This document shows positions 23,930 to 34,084 of a stretch of DNA of 64,000 bases, piece after piece. The notes beneath the pieces were generated by a model that was not told the DNA's origin, ran no database searches, and saw only the letters and a list, made by a program, of their open reading frames with translations. The stretch is from Warburgia ugandensis (Eukaryota; Streptophyta; Magnoliopsida; Canellales; Canellaceae): assembly GCA_035236585.1 (NCBI GenBank), contig CP141139.1:18306990-18370989 (forward strand), given 5' to 3'. The position numbers and the translations under genes are program-made. Each line of letters begins with the position of its first letter. Position 1 is the first letter of the stretch.

Positions 23930-24520
23930 TAAGCTCTCACTAGGCATCACCTTAATATCCTTAACACATTGATCTTTCAGTAGAAAAGTCTATTTGGCTT
24001 CTATATGATCTACTTTTATAAGTTAATAACTGTTCATCCCTCGTCTTAAAGTATGTGTTTACTATAGCTAGGCTATATGCCAAAGCCAAATCGAGGATGG
24101 TTTCCACCATCTCATTTCTTTCTCCAATACCATACCCTATAGGTACATATCATATCTTTCCTTTTCTTTTGCTACATGATCATTTAAGTATGATCCTTTA
24201 TATATCCCCTCCATTTTGGGAATTTCTAGCATTACTCTCTCATATCATTTTAGAATTGTCTCTTGATTCTATCTTCCAACCCTACATATGGAGCATATGC
24301 ACTTATATAACATTTATGATATTCTCTCTTAAAACAAGTTCTATAAGTAGAATTCTATCACTAGTTCTTCTAATTCTATAACTTTATCATTTAATTCTTT
24401 ATGCACCACTATCCCTGCACCATCTCTATTATTATCCTTTCTAATGTACCCATTGATTTCTCTAGTTTTAACCTCTTTCTACTTGGTTTCTTGGGCACAA
24501 GCTATGTTGATTCTCTTACA
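23930..24520 (-). pseudogene. RTE endonuclease domain (broken)
   Basis: The endonuclease nicks the target DNA to start target-primed reverse transcription. Minus-strand pieces include GYIRKDNNRDGAGIVVHKEL with NDKVIELEELVIEF, then in other frames INVISAYAP-like sequence (NVI.VHMLHM), LNDHVAKE (where the family has LNGHVG), and IVNTYFKTRDEQLLTYKS-like sequence. This order matches the endonuclease of plant RTE elements. At least three frame changes are needed, so it is dead. Confidence 0.65.
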
Positions 24521-24850
24521 TGTTATCGTATTTAGTAACTCATACTCTTACATATCAATGTACCTATATCATATATGATGTTACAATCTTATTCTTTTGA
24601 GCTAATCTCTTTGTTAGCGATCATCTAGACAGTGTGGGAACCCCTATCTACTTTCCATTGCACCTAAGTTCCAATGTAGCATGTTGCTTCTGAGGCAATG
24701 TTCTATCAGCCCTTGCCCATTTCCCACTGCACTTAGGATCCGGTGCAATTAATGCACCACTTTGTGTTATAATATTTTTCGAAAGATTTTTCTCTAATTG
24801 ACAACCAAATGCAACCTCCTCCTTTATCAGGGCTTCAGACCTGCTATGAG

Positions 24851-25166
24851 TTTATCAAACTACATGAGTAGAGTTGTATATAAGTGTAAGATGAACAAAA
24901 GGAAACAAGAATACAACTACACTTGCTATAGCCAAACAATGTGGAAATAGTATTCAAGTATTATACACATACAAATTTAACATTATAAAAAGAGAGATGC
25001 CTGTGTTGCTTAACCACTCGTCATACTTGTATTCTTTTATGTGCCAACCCAATCCTTGCCTAAAGCATGGCTATTTTTATAATTTGGAGAAATTTTTTAA
25101 AATAAGAGAATAATGGGATCTTCTCATTTTCATTTTAGGAGTATTTGAGATTGATTTTATTTTTTT
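24851..25166. other. No gene seen
   Basis: AT-rich spacer between the RTE 5' end and the long-TIR element. No reading frame, RNA gene or clear repeat was recognised. Confidence 0.6.
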
Positions 25167-26846
25167 GGAAGAATTGTACTTTACTACCCTAAACTTTACC
25201 AAAAGTCTCACTTGAGGGCCCCATGTTTGAAAATCAAAACTTGGGCTCCTAGTTTTTGTAAAGTGTATCTTCAATGGCCATTCTGCCTCCATCCATTAAT
25301 TTTTCTTAACAAAGTGTTCTATGTAACACTGGCATAACTTTAATTGAAGGAAAATTTGTTAATTCATGTAAAATAACCACTCTAATGGTAGGAAATATGT
25401 ATATATATCATCATTATTGTGTCCCCTTTTATAGTTACAGAGACCTCTATGGCCTAGAATTGAAGGTTCTATACATCCCATTACTACCCACCTACAAAGG
25501 AAGTGTTCCCACCATCTACAATAGTAAATTTCTCCAGAAATGGTTCAACTATCATATTTTGTAGTATATGATTAAGGTAATTGCATCTTCATCAGATTGT
25601 ATTTTAACTAGCCCTTCTTACAAGCTCCTACCATACACTTTGTAATAGAACTTTATATTTGGAGAAAACCTCAATTCCTTGGCTATGTAACCAACCTCTT
25701 AGTAAAAATGCATTAGGATTAACAAAATCCACACAGGACATTGACTAAATTTCCACCATGGGATATCTTTATAGTAAAAAGACCATCATTTAGATCTGAC
25801 CATTGATAAATAACATGGAAAGGCACAAAAAGAGTAGAAGATATTTTTAAGGATAAAATAGTAAAATAATTTAGCACAATTCAAATAGAATCTCCAAAAA
25901 AAGCTAAATGATAGGGTCCAACAACCAAAGTAGAAAAAAGACCTTACAAAATATGCTCCATACTTTCATAAAGGGTGAGAAAATGACAAGGGGGCTTTCT
26001 ATTGGCTACAGAGAAAGTATGAGTACCATTCACAGGCATTCATATAATATTTCACGTGCACAACTTTTTACGAACTACAAATGAACTATGTAATACTTCA
26101 ACATATATCAAAGTTTACACATTTTAAGAAAAAATAAAATTTGCACAATTTAAAAAATAATAATCAAACTTCGGATGTAGCTTTGGAAACCCAAAATATG
26201 TCATTTTAAAATGTAATTTACGATTAAAATATGCAAAATTGTACTTTAGTCTTAAACAAATATTTTTCATGCTAAATTAAGTACATGCAACCACATAAAA
26301 AAAGTTAAACAGATCCACATTGAATATGTTAAAGAAACCCATATCTAATGCATCAAACAAATCCACATCAATGCAGCTAACAAACCACAACTTATGCATC
26401 AAAACCCATAAATAAATACACTACTAACGCTTTGAAACCCACAAGAAATGCATGGAAACTTGTATTTGTACGAACCTTATACAGATCGTACTCTTCAGAA
26501 CTTCTACACTATGTCCACCATGATCAGTCCTCTTGTTGGTGCTCCAGGTAGATAGATTTTCGCACACTAAGTTGCTTTCAAGGCACCGAAAGAAAAACCC
26601 CAAAAAAATCTCCACACGAAGAAGACCTAGATTTCTAGTTAGATTGGGTATTTTATGCAAAATGAACAATTTGCCCTCAATTAAAGTCACGTGAATATCA
26701 CGTGAAACACTTCTGCAAGAAAATTTTAACAGATGGAGATGAACTTAACGAAAAATGATACTCCAAAGTGTTGATTTTCAAACATAAAATCCTTAAAAGA
26801 GACTTTTAGTACAGTTAGAGTAGTAAAGTGTAATTTTATCTTCTCC
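25167..26846. mobile_element. Long-TIR (Mutator-like) non-autonomous element
   Basis: The two ends are imperfect inverted copies over roughly 200 bp. The left has ACTTTACTACCCTAAACT, ACCAAAAGTCTC, ATGTTTGAAAATCAA and TAATTGAAGG; the reverse complement of the right has ACTTTACTACTCTAACTG, ACTAAAAGTCTC, ATGTTTGAAAATCAACAC and TAATTGAGGG. Such long inverted ends point to Mutator-like elements; this is inference because no transposase and no convincing 9-bp target duplication was found (flanks are T-runs). The interior about 25390-26640 is AT-rich. The minus ORF at 26424-26690 has no recognisable domain and partly lies in the right inverted repeat. Confidence 0.6.
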
Positions 26847-27216
26847 TTTTTTAGGGCGACTATGAGGACCGGAACCGTTTTCCTCAAGGAAACGAGAACT
26901 GTGATCCCCAAAAATACACTACGGAAGTATGGTTCTACCGGCTAGAGGAGGCTTGTAGAAAAACACTCTAAAATCTTGTATCTGTGGTTGTTAGAACTTC
27001 ATGGCCACCAATTCTTCCATGTGCTGAGATATCCAGAGACGAGGCTTGAGCCAGCATTTGTTTTCTTCCGACCTTTGGTGCACTATATGGCCAAAGGCGT
27101 AGATACAAGGTATTATTCAAGAAATAGACCACAGAAGGCAAATCTCTGCAAAATATCTCTGTATTTCAGTGGTTTGCAGCAATTAAGATTGATAATCACT
27201 GGGTTCTTTAAGCTTT
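26847..27216. other. No gene recognised; possible 3' flank of the candidate gene
   Basis: Slightly more GC-balanced sequence. A plus frame at 26976-27233 has no homology I recognise. It would lie just downstream of the candidate minus-strand last exon at 27217-27249. Confidence 0.4.
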
Positions 27217-27249
27217 TCAACATGGATTGTTAGACGCCAACTCCACCAG
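27217..27249 (-). CDS. Candidate last exon of an unrecognised minus-strand gene
   Basis: On the minus strand a polypyrimidine stretch ending CCCTTGCAG (acceptor at 27250-27251) precedes CTGGTGGAGTTGGCGTCTAA and a TGA at 27217-27219. Joined in phase to the candidate exon at 27587-27732 it gives EWLQ-LVELASNNPC-stop. The evidence is splice-site quality and frame continuity only, and such a short exon could be chance. I know no family with this ending. Confidence 0.25.
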   Translation of the reverse strand: MVELASNNPC

Positions 27250-27586
27250 CTGCAAGGGAGAGATGTGTAGTCTAGGAGATTGAGTAATCCTGGAAGAAAT
27301 GAGACAAAAGGGAAGAGCAGAATAAAGGGATATTTAGTTTTAAGAGTTTATTTAAAGAAATGCGATGAAAAGGAAGGAGAGAAGTATGACTGGGTTTTCC
27401 AATTTTAGAGGAAAACAGAAGATAGGGGATGATGCTGTTGTTTACCGCAATCAACAATATCTTGTCCTCACATAAGCATATTGACAGATCCAGCGGCATC
27501 ATTTTTGTTTATAAACAGAAAATGATGGCTTTGAAATGAAAATTAAATGGACCTCTAAGGAATTATGAATCATTTGAGATAAATAC

Positions 27587-27732
27587 CTGCAGCCATTCTT
27601 TTCTAGACTGCAAGCTTTCCGTTACGCTAAACGGTTCCCAATTTAAAAGTGTTTCTGCTTTTTCCTTATTGAACTCGAGTATTTGGGACAATTGCTTATA
27701 ATGAGAGTCCTTGATTTTGACTGAAATAGGAC
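27587..27732 (-). CDS. Candidate internal exon of an unrecognised minus-strand gene
   Basis: Minus-strand open stretch that looks protein-like, not repeat-derived: PISVKIKDSHYKQLSQILEF, then NKEKAETLLNWEPFSVTESL, then QSRKEWLQ, charged and amphipathic with codon use unlike the surrounding AT-rich filler. It is bounded by an acceptor-like ACTAGCAG (27733-27740) and a donor-like CAG-GTATTT (27585-27587). I do not recognise the family. It might be part of the same gene as the exon at 30234-30567 or an old fragment of a different gene captured between transposons. The intron between this and the last exon would be about 337 bp. Confidence 0.35.
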
Positions 27733-28220
27733 CTGCTAGTTTGTATTGTTCCAATCAAATGATCAACTTCGTTGCACGAAAGAGAGTATTTTGGTACAAT
27801 TTGGTTGGAGTAGGGAATCTTTCTTTTGATTTGGTGGAGTTGGTTGCAAAAATAATTGCATAAACTCCTTTCTGCATCAGCCTTAGACTCAGCGCGTGTC
27901 GTTTGCTTAGTATAAATTGCATAAAGAGGAGCCGAAAGAGAAGTTTTGGTCGCTTTTCAAAAAGCCTTCCATTTCCACAGCAACAGAGTCATGGGCCTAT
28001 CCCCCTGCATGTTCCGTGACAATCTTCTCCCTGTCAATCCTTCGGCAGACAGATCTAGCAGAACAAGAGTTGTTGAAATTCCTCACTGAGATTATTGATT
28101 TTTGATTCAGTGGTTAGAACATATTGTCCATTATCTGGATCCTGGGAGAGGAGATCTTTCCGGATATGTGGGTAGGTCTATCCATAAGCATAGTTACAGA
28201 GTTTGTATTTGGAAACAAAC

Positions 28221-28399
28221 CGTAGAGGACAGCCCCAGTACTAAGCTCCATTATATGTAAGGCATGGGGAAGCTGCAGAGCACAAGGGTCTATAATATGT
28301 AGCCTTACCTTGTATTTTTGTAAGAGGCTATTTCCATGCCTTGAACCCATGACCTCAAGGTCATATAATGACAACTTTACAGTTGCGCCGAGGCTCCCT
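28221..28399 (-). mobile_element. Au-type SINE, copy 1
   Basis: The reverse complement starts GGGAGCCTCGGCGCAACTGT, continues AAAGTTGTCA, then GGTCATGGGTTCAAGGC (an RNA polymerase III B-box-like GGTTCAAGGC), GCCTCTTACAAAAATACAAGG with GTAAGGCT, and ACCCTTGTGCTC, and ends GGAGCTTAGTACTGGGGCTG then TCC. This order is that of the tRNA-related plant Au SINE family. Flanks share TACGGTTT followed by related sequence on both sides, a plausible decayed target duplication. The minus ORF of 104 codons here is only the SINE read as protein. Confidence 0.85.
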
Positions 28400-28439
28400 T
28401 CATACTTGGGAAACCGTAAAGGCCACAATTTCTAATAGG

Positions 28440-29800
28440 AGATCTGGAAAAGATCGGAAGAAAACACTATTAGGGATACAAAGGTGGTCCTCTTCATTTG
28501 GAGTAAACTGGATTGCAACATATACATGAGAAGTTTGATGAATTTACTTGTTAGAATAGTGTTCAATTTGGTAAATTATTAATTTAAGTTACTAAAGGTC
28601 GAGACAAAGTTTCGAAATGGAGATCCCGAAATTGAGGATTTTCTCAGAAAAAAAAAACCCATTGTTTTGGAGATTTTAAACCGATATACTTACAAGAAGC
28701 AAGTTGTTTTGGGTCTTGGCAGCCAGCTTATGGAACCTTTCTTCTCTTTTCTTTCCTTTATATTGATACATGGTTTTCATTAATCAACTTCTCTGGAATA
28801 GAAGGATACAAATTTATGAAATTACATTGAATTAAACAGGCAAGGCATTTGCACTCTGAAAAGTATACTAAGGGGATGTACCAGAAGGAACCAAGCATTG
28901 GAACCTTGAAGTTTTTGTATGGGCCATGGTTTTAATATTAATCGTATAGCTGAAAATATGCTGAAAACGTCGCCACTGTTTGCCGCATGTTTTAAGCTTT
29001 AAAAGTTCACTACAAAGTAAAAGTTTCTACTATTATTCATATCGAATACAGATATATCAAAATAAACTCAACTTACATGAATTATTCTGCAATTTATCAT
29101 AAAGTGTATAGAAATCAATCTAAAAAAAACCGAAATATAAAAGGAGAAAAACAATTACAATAGAACCATTAGCCCCGTACAATTAACAGCATCTCTTTTA
29201 TTTCTTCTGTGTGCATGCTATGTAGAAGAGTAAGTATATTTGTTATCAATATGCTTGTCCTGACCCATAGAATTAACCATCATTCCAAGTACTTCGTTTG
29301 TATGTTATTTATTTTCCAAGTACAATGTGACCAATTTACTGGATTCAAATAGATAAACGACAAGTTCGTTATCTCCAAAAATTTCACAAAAGCTTGTGAA
29401 GCATCTTCCACTTTTGGGGTTTAGGTGGCAGAGTTTTTGTACCATGCTCTTTCAGGGGACACACTAGTGGAAAATAAGGTGGCAATGGTTTATAGTCATG
29501 GTGGTAACTCTTTGATATCAGACAGTTTAGATTATCTTACCCATGAAGGAAGATTGTAGGGCATGGTTCATCTAGAATGACGAGTGGTTGGATCATAAAA
29601 AGGTGAAACCAATTGACAAATTTTCCCATAAGAAAAACAAAAATTCTGCACTTACCATATAGAAACTCCATTCAAGATAAAACTGGGCAAGAAGAAGGCA
29701 TCTCTGACTCCTGTAGTTGTCTTTTTATTTTTGATGCCTGAATCTGCGTATACAGTTTTTATTCGCTAGGATTGCGAATTGCATCTCTATCTATCTCTAC
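28440..29800. other. No gene seen; probable intron or intergenic DNA
   Basis: AT-rich, low-complexity stretch with several short homopolymer runs. No open frame, RNA gene or inverted repeat stood out. If the candidate exons on either side belong to one gene, this is intronic. Confidence 0.5.
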
Positions 29801-29896
29801 CTATCTGAAATGCTTTAAGTTGGAGAAGGCCAGGGGCAACGGCGACACGACAACACTTTTCATCTGCTTCTTCTTCTGGGTGGACTTAAACAGCAC
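29801..29896 (-). CDS. Candidate second exon of the 30-kb gene
   Basis: Minus strand: acceptor-like GACATCTGCAG (29897 on), then an open stretch VLFKSTQKKKQMKSVVVSPL and PLAFSNLKHFR ending in TAG at 29801-29803. It is basic and lysine-rich. In this phase it would follow an upstream exon read as AVPSFLITPKLSPGSTSSCL (part of 30234-30300), which is not the frame of the long first-exon ORF. In the long ORF's phase the protein instead ends soon after the junction (GAV-stop). I cannot decide between these without transcript data. Confidence 0.25.
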   Translation of the reverse strand: MLFKSTQKKKQMKSVVVSPLPLAFSNLKHFR

Positions 29897-29956
29897 CTGC
29901 AGATGTCATGAAAATGTCTAAACTAGTTAGGAGAGAGAGAGAGGGGATTTCTTTTT

Positions 29957-30169
29957 TTCTGTGCACCCGATGCACGGTTTAGGTGTACCGAGTGGAGACC
30001 CAGAAAATGAAAAGGGTGGTCATTATTTGGAATTTTTTCCATATTCCAAGCTGTTCATCGAATTTGCGCTCTCTCAAGATGGGAGTGTCCCAAAAATGTC
30101 ATCCAACAGACATCTCCATAGTTGGCTCTCAACAGCTAACTCTGTGTCCCGAGGACCGGGTGCACAGAA
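29957..30169. mobile_element. Small MITE, 213 bp
   Basis: The perfect 13-bp inverted termini TTCTGTGCACCCG (29957-29969) and CGGGTGCACAGAA (30157-30169) enclose about 190 bp without coding capacity; the overlapping plus ORFs at 29961-30180 are chance frames. It sits in the candidate intron between 29896 and 30234. The flanking T- and AATA-rich sequence hides any short target duplication. Superfamily not assigned. Confidence 0.65.
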
Positions 30170-30195
30170 TAAATAAATAAATAAAAAGAAAAAAC

Positions 30196-30222
<27 letters not shown>
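30196..30222 (+). repeat. AG/CT microsatellite
   Basis: Thirteen or more GA dinucleotides in a row just inside the candidate intron next to the exon 1 donor at 30233; a shorter GA run lies at 29932-29944. Confidence 0.95.
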
Positions 30223-30226
<4 letters not shown>

Positions 30227-30233
30227 ATCTTAC

Positions 30234-30567
30234 CAAACATGAACTTGTTGAGCCAGGAGAGAGTTTTGGGGTGATTAAAAAGGAGGGTACAGCCCTGAAA
30301 GACATCAAACAGAGAGAAAGTCATCAACTGGAGTGATTCGCTAGATCCTTTCCTTTCATTTTCCGGCGCTTTCTTTTCATTCGCAACCTCCTGAAACGAT
30401 ACTGAAACACCATACAGGACCCTTGACATGCTCCATCTTTGTGCCGACCACGGAGACAGGTTCCTGTCTTCTTCAATTGCGGGTTGCACCAAAACCACCG
30501 CTGTGACTAAAACCAGTAACGCCAGGGCTAGTTGAACTACATTTCCATTATGGTCCATCATCTTCAT
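30234..30567 (-). CDS. Candidate first exon, secreted or membrane-anchored protein of unknown family
   Basis: Minus-strand ATG at 30567 opens MKMMDHNGNVVQ followed by a strongly hydrophobic LALALLVLVTAVVLV and then a polar region (EEDRNLSPWSAQRWSMSR), the pattern of a signal peptide or N-terminal anchor. The frame stays open about 110 codons to a good donor, TTTG-GTAAGA at 30233/30234. The first 90 codons have balanced base composition unlike nearby transposon DNA. An internal alternative acceptor (TTTCAG at about 30296-30301) would change the frame. Upstream, TTTAAAAG at about 30624-30632 could act as a TATA box with a short 5' leader. I recognise no domain; it may be a real lineage-specific gene or a decayed one. 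Confidence 0.4.
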
Positions 30568-30639
30568 CTCTTCTTCCTTCTCTCTTCTGTCAGTGCTGCT
30601 TCAACCCTAGAAAGCCCGAAAGGCTTTTAAAGGCAGTGG

Positions 30640-32590
30640 TGAATACTGTGGAGATAAGGATCAAGTATTTGCATGCGTCCAAGAAGAACTGTGAAATCGA
30701 TACTTTGTTTGAGTTATTATACATGGGGTTTGCGTGTGTAGATCAGTCGTTAGGTAAAATACATGTGGCCCAGAAGGTTGGTAATCCAATCCGTTCAACT
30801 TCTTGGCCAACCCAAACCTTCCTTCCAGGGAAAGATTATCTTCCGATCTGTACAGTATTTTCCACGTTTTTTTTATTTGTGGGTCTTTCTGAGCCGTCTA
30901 TTTGTCTACTCAGAAATCAGAATAGTACTGGTTAGGACACGTAATCGAGATGGCTTTTGGTGCATGGCCTAAAATCACGATAAGCAGTTTGGATTGCTAG
31001 ATTAATTTCGGGTCCCACATATAGGCATATCCGATGGCCCTGATTTCGGACATCAGATTACCAGCAACGGTTTATGCGCCTTGATCTGTGCTCCATTCTG
31101 CAAGGAGTCAAGGACAAAAATTATCTCCACTTTTAGAGGGTATGGCCACTTGTTTGTCTATTTGTCGGGGCTTGTCAGTTGAACGGACCCACTTGCTTAG
31201 TAGATCAGAGGCTAGGACGCAGTCAGATGGCCGAGTGGTGGATCGCCGTGACTGGCCCGATTTGTTCTTTCCTTGTCTTTACTATGGACGACCTGATTTT
31301 CCGTTTGTAGTGCAGTGCTGATCACCAACGCACTTATCACAAGCACAGCTTGATGTTTCAATTTGAATTATTTAGTGACAGTAATGTCCTCAATATATGA
31401 TATTATTCCATCCAACTTTATGATCTATCTTCCTGACATTGTTGATTCGATCACTAGATTCTTGGAGATTGAAACCAGAAGCAGGCGTATCCAATGGTCC
31501 TGATGTTATAAAGCTGGGTGATCAAACAAGGGGACCACAAAGGTTAGTAGATCAAGCTGATAATCTAATTGCCCGTATGTCAATTACATGATGAAAGGTC
31601 CAAGTCATGAAGATCCAGCTTCACAAACGCCCTCCCATAACTACAGCTTCTGAACCTAAATCACTGTAGTTGTCACCCATAGGATAGGAGAGGCCCCACC
31701 TTGATTGGCCGAAGGTTGTCTCCATTCAATTGCATCTGTAATCGAGGCCTACACTCGAAACGTGACTAGGGCCCACACTGACAGACCGTTTGTCAAACTT
31801 GCATTGATTGGAGAGTTCTAAATTTTGGCAGCTGCTGCATTTTTCAAAGTTTGATCTGTCATATATGGTTTGCATGCTGTGCATGGTTGGACGGTTAAGA
31901 TTGATAGAGCCTTGCGATATGACCATCATATGTCCAGGTCATAGCTTTCCCTTTGATTTTGATTGGATCACCAAACACGTGACTGTGGGTGAGCCACCAA
32001 ATCAGTTCTCTTTCTTGCTAAAAAAAATAAATTGCATGGTAGAGATGTTTGATCCATCTGCAGCCGAATGTGCTTACATGTGGGTCACAGATGGTTGTTG
32101 ATCCAATTCCAAACTGTTTAGCTTCCACGCTACAGCCCAGACTGATAATCTTCTCCATTGGATGATTTCCCATTTGTTTGGTGGAATTTTTTTCTCGTGG
32201 AATTTCGGTGAGATTTAATAAGACATACAGAGTTAACAAGCAGTTCTTCGACCTTTCATAGATAGACGGAGGACGTGGGCCTGTGATTAAGATCAGCGGT
32301 TCAGATTCGCGTACTTATTTACACGCTTAGCAGTATTCAAGAAATGGAAGAAATAAATCGAGGACGCTGGAAGATCTAATGACTGGTCACTGTCTATATA
32401 ACATACTTGGAAAATCTCTGCCAAAAGCAGGTGACGGGATTTGTTGGATTCTTGCAGCTACTACCAGACATGACTTAGCAGTGACAGCTTTTAGAGGAGT
32501 GAGCGGCACCCACATCCGATAAAATTGGGTCCCAGCACAAGGATGAGGAGCACAGACTGAGAAAAGATCCGGTCCCCACATTCAAGACTA
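30640..32590. other. Intergenic, no gene recognised
   Basis: Several overlapping ORFs of 60-99 codons on both strands (for example 30636-30935, 31808-32101 with 32018-32239 opposite) share no motif I know. The composition (frequent GATCNNNNGG words, balanced GC) resembles decayed non-autonomous repeats more than genes. A TATATAT-type motif lies at 32588-32594. Confidence 0.45.
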
Positions 32591-32611
32591 TATATGGATT
32601 TTTGTGCTGAG

Positions 32612-32672
32612 CATTCAGAGATTAGCAGCGTCTGACTCGTGAGATAGGTTTCTCTCGGATTGGCTCCCTAGA
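32612..32672 (+). repeat. 61-bp direct repeat, copy 1
   Basis: CATTCAGAGATTAGCAGCGT through TGGCTCCCTAGAG, matched by 33000-33060 with offset 388 and about 80 percent identity by eye. Copy 1 lies next to the second Au-like SINE. Confidence 0.8.
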
Positions 32673-32675
32673 GAT

Positions 32676-32820
32676 AAAATGGTACTTCTAGTGCACGAAG
32701 CTTCGCGTATGCAGAGTTCTAGGAAGGGCGGGCTAGGATCAATAGTAGATGGTTTTACCTCTTATTTTTGCAAAAGTCATTTTCACGCATGACAACTTTA
32801 CCATTATACCAAGATCCCCT
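32676..32820 (-). mobile_element. Au-type SINE, copy 2 (internally deleted)
   Basis: The reverse complement reads GGGGATCTTGGTATAATGGT, AAAGTTGTCATGCGTG, then TTTTGCAAAAATAAGAGGTA and AAACCATCTACTATTGATCC, and ends AGCTTCGTGCACTAGAAGTA. This is the Au SINE order, but the B-box region around GGTTCAAATCC is missing. More diverged than copy 1, so probably older. Confidence 0.65.
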
Positions 32821-32999
32821 TTGTTGGCTAACTCAATCCTGGTTGATTGATTCATAGAAAGGAGGAATGAACACCTTACCGCAATGCGAGTAAGAAACCT
32901 GCAAGCAGTGCGTTGTATTTCTTAGGTTTCTGCATATTGCTTTGAATTTTTAAATAGGAACCCAGAAAAGGCTTAGAGGAAAAAATATGAAATGTTGGT

Positions 33000-33060
33000 C
33001 ATTCACAGATTAGCAGTGTCTGATTCATGAGATAGTATTCTCTGGTACAGCTCATTGGAG
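33000..33060 (+). repeat. 61-bp direct repeat, copy 2
   Basis: CATTCACAGATTAGCAGTGT through AGCTCATTGGAG. The two copies flank the second Au SINE and about 180 bp of other sequence, which suggests a local segmental duplication followed by SINE insertion in or near copy 1. Confidence 0.8.
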
Positions 33061-34081
33061 CCGTAGAAGAGCAAGGAGACGATTAAATTGTTCTGCATAT
33101 GGTATGGTCAGTCATGGTTTTGCTCTGTCGTTCTAAGTTCAAAGCCTAGCATAGTCTACGCGTGATTGCATCACCCAATGTTTTTTAAAGTTAAAAATTG
33201 GACAGGACTCTCAAGTCAGATTAGTCCAGTTAACTCGGACCAATTAATTCGTCGTTGATTCCAAAAAAAAAAAAAAAAAACTCAAAGGTAGATTTGAAAT
33301 TATATTCATTTAAATTAGTAATATATTTAAAATTTCACAAAATTTTACTTTGAAATAGATTGGCAACCTGATTAGAGCGCTTTTTGATGTTTTATGGGTC
33401 TTGAGAGGGAGCCTTACTTCTTACCTTTACTACTGGCTAGTGGAGTTAACTCCGCCGAGTTTTCTGGGTCTATTCAGTGAGTTTCTAACTATGATATTGG
33501 AAAGGATTAGTCTTGCCCAAAAGGGCTTGGCACACCTTGCAATAATCAAAAGAAAGATATCAGTGTCCAAAAATGTCAATAAAAAATGATAAGAACACCC
33601 ATTTCAAATAACAGGAACACCCATTTGACATTCATTAGAGATGCTGGGCGGAGGTTGCACTGTATGCATGAAAAGTTCACTTCCTCTTTCCGTAATGGGT
33701 TAGCAAGGGAATTGGCCATATGAGAAAATATATACCTAGCTAGCCATCTTCTATCTTTCGTCCAAGCAATTATGGTTGACGAGTTACTATCCACTTGACA
33801 TTCCTTCTCAAACCCTAAGAATCAAGCAATTCAGCCCCTAGGAAGAGCTCAAGTTTCTGTTTCAATTGTGTTGCTTACACCAATCAGCTCCAAAACACAT
33901 AAATTACTTCCCTGCCATGGTAGCTGATCACTCCAATTCCAGATGAGCCTAGATTACTAAATAAAGTAACTTTAGGTGTTAGAGGCCTTTCAAAGATAAA
34001 ATAAGAGCCATGTTTGGTAATTATGTTAGGCAAATAGGTACCAGTATGGTACAAATGAAGAGGAAACTAACTGATACTACT
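33061..34081. other. No gene seen
   Basis: AT-rich intergenic DNA with an A-run at 33261-33280. ORFs at 33401-33589 (plus) and 33576-33794 (minus) have no recognisable motif. This is the original left flank of the CACTA element. Confidence 0.5.
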
Positions 34082-34084
34082 AGT
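34082..34084 (+). repeat. CACTA target-site duplication AGT, left copy
   Basis: AGT before CACTACTACA at 34085, matched by AGT at 56966-56968 after the right terminus. Three base pairs is the size made by CACTA transposases. Confidence 0.85.

Larger units (their letters stand above)
21895..24850 (-). mobile_element. RTE-type non-LTR retrotransposon, minus strand, nearly full length but decayed
   Basis: Read right to left this follows a plant RTE element. A 5' leader lies at about 24600-24850 (GTCTGAAGCCCTGATAAAGG and a GGTTCCCACACTGT segment). An apurinic-endonuclease-like domain follows at about 24520-23930, then reverse transcriptase at about 23300-22400 and the C-terminal conserved region at 22230-21895. 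Introduced stops and frameshifts are frequent. The 3' end lies within about 21890-21900, directly next to the L1 fragment. Whether RTE inserted into L1 or the two are joined by deletion is unclear because no duplication was identified. Confidence 0.8.

Noticed and set aside
28114-28428. Minus ORF of 104 codons
   Set aside because: Covered by the Au SINE; the peptide is the SINE read in frame.
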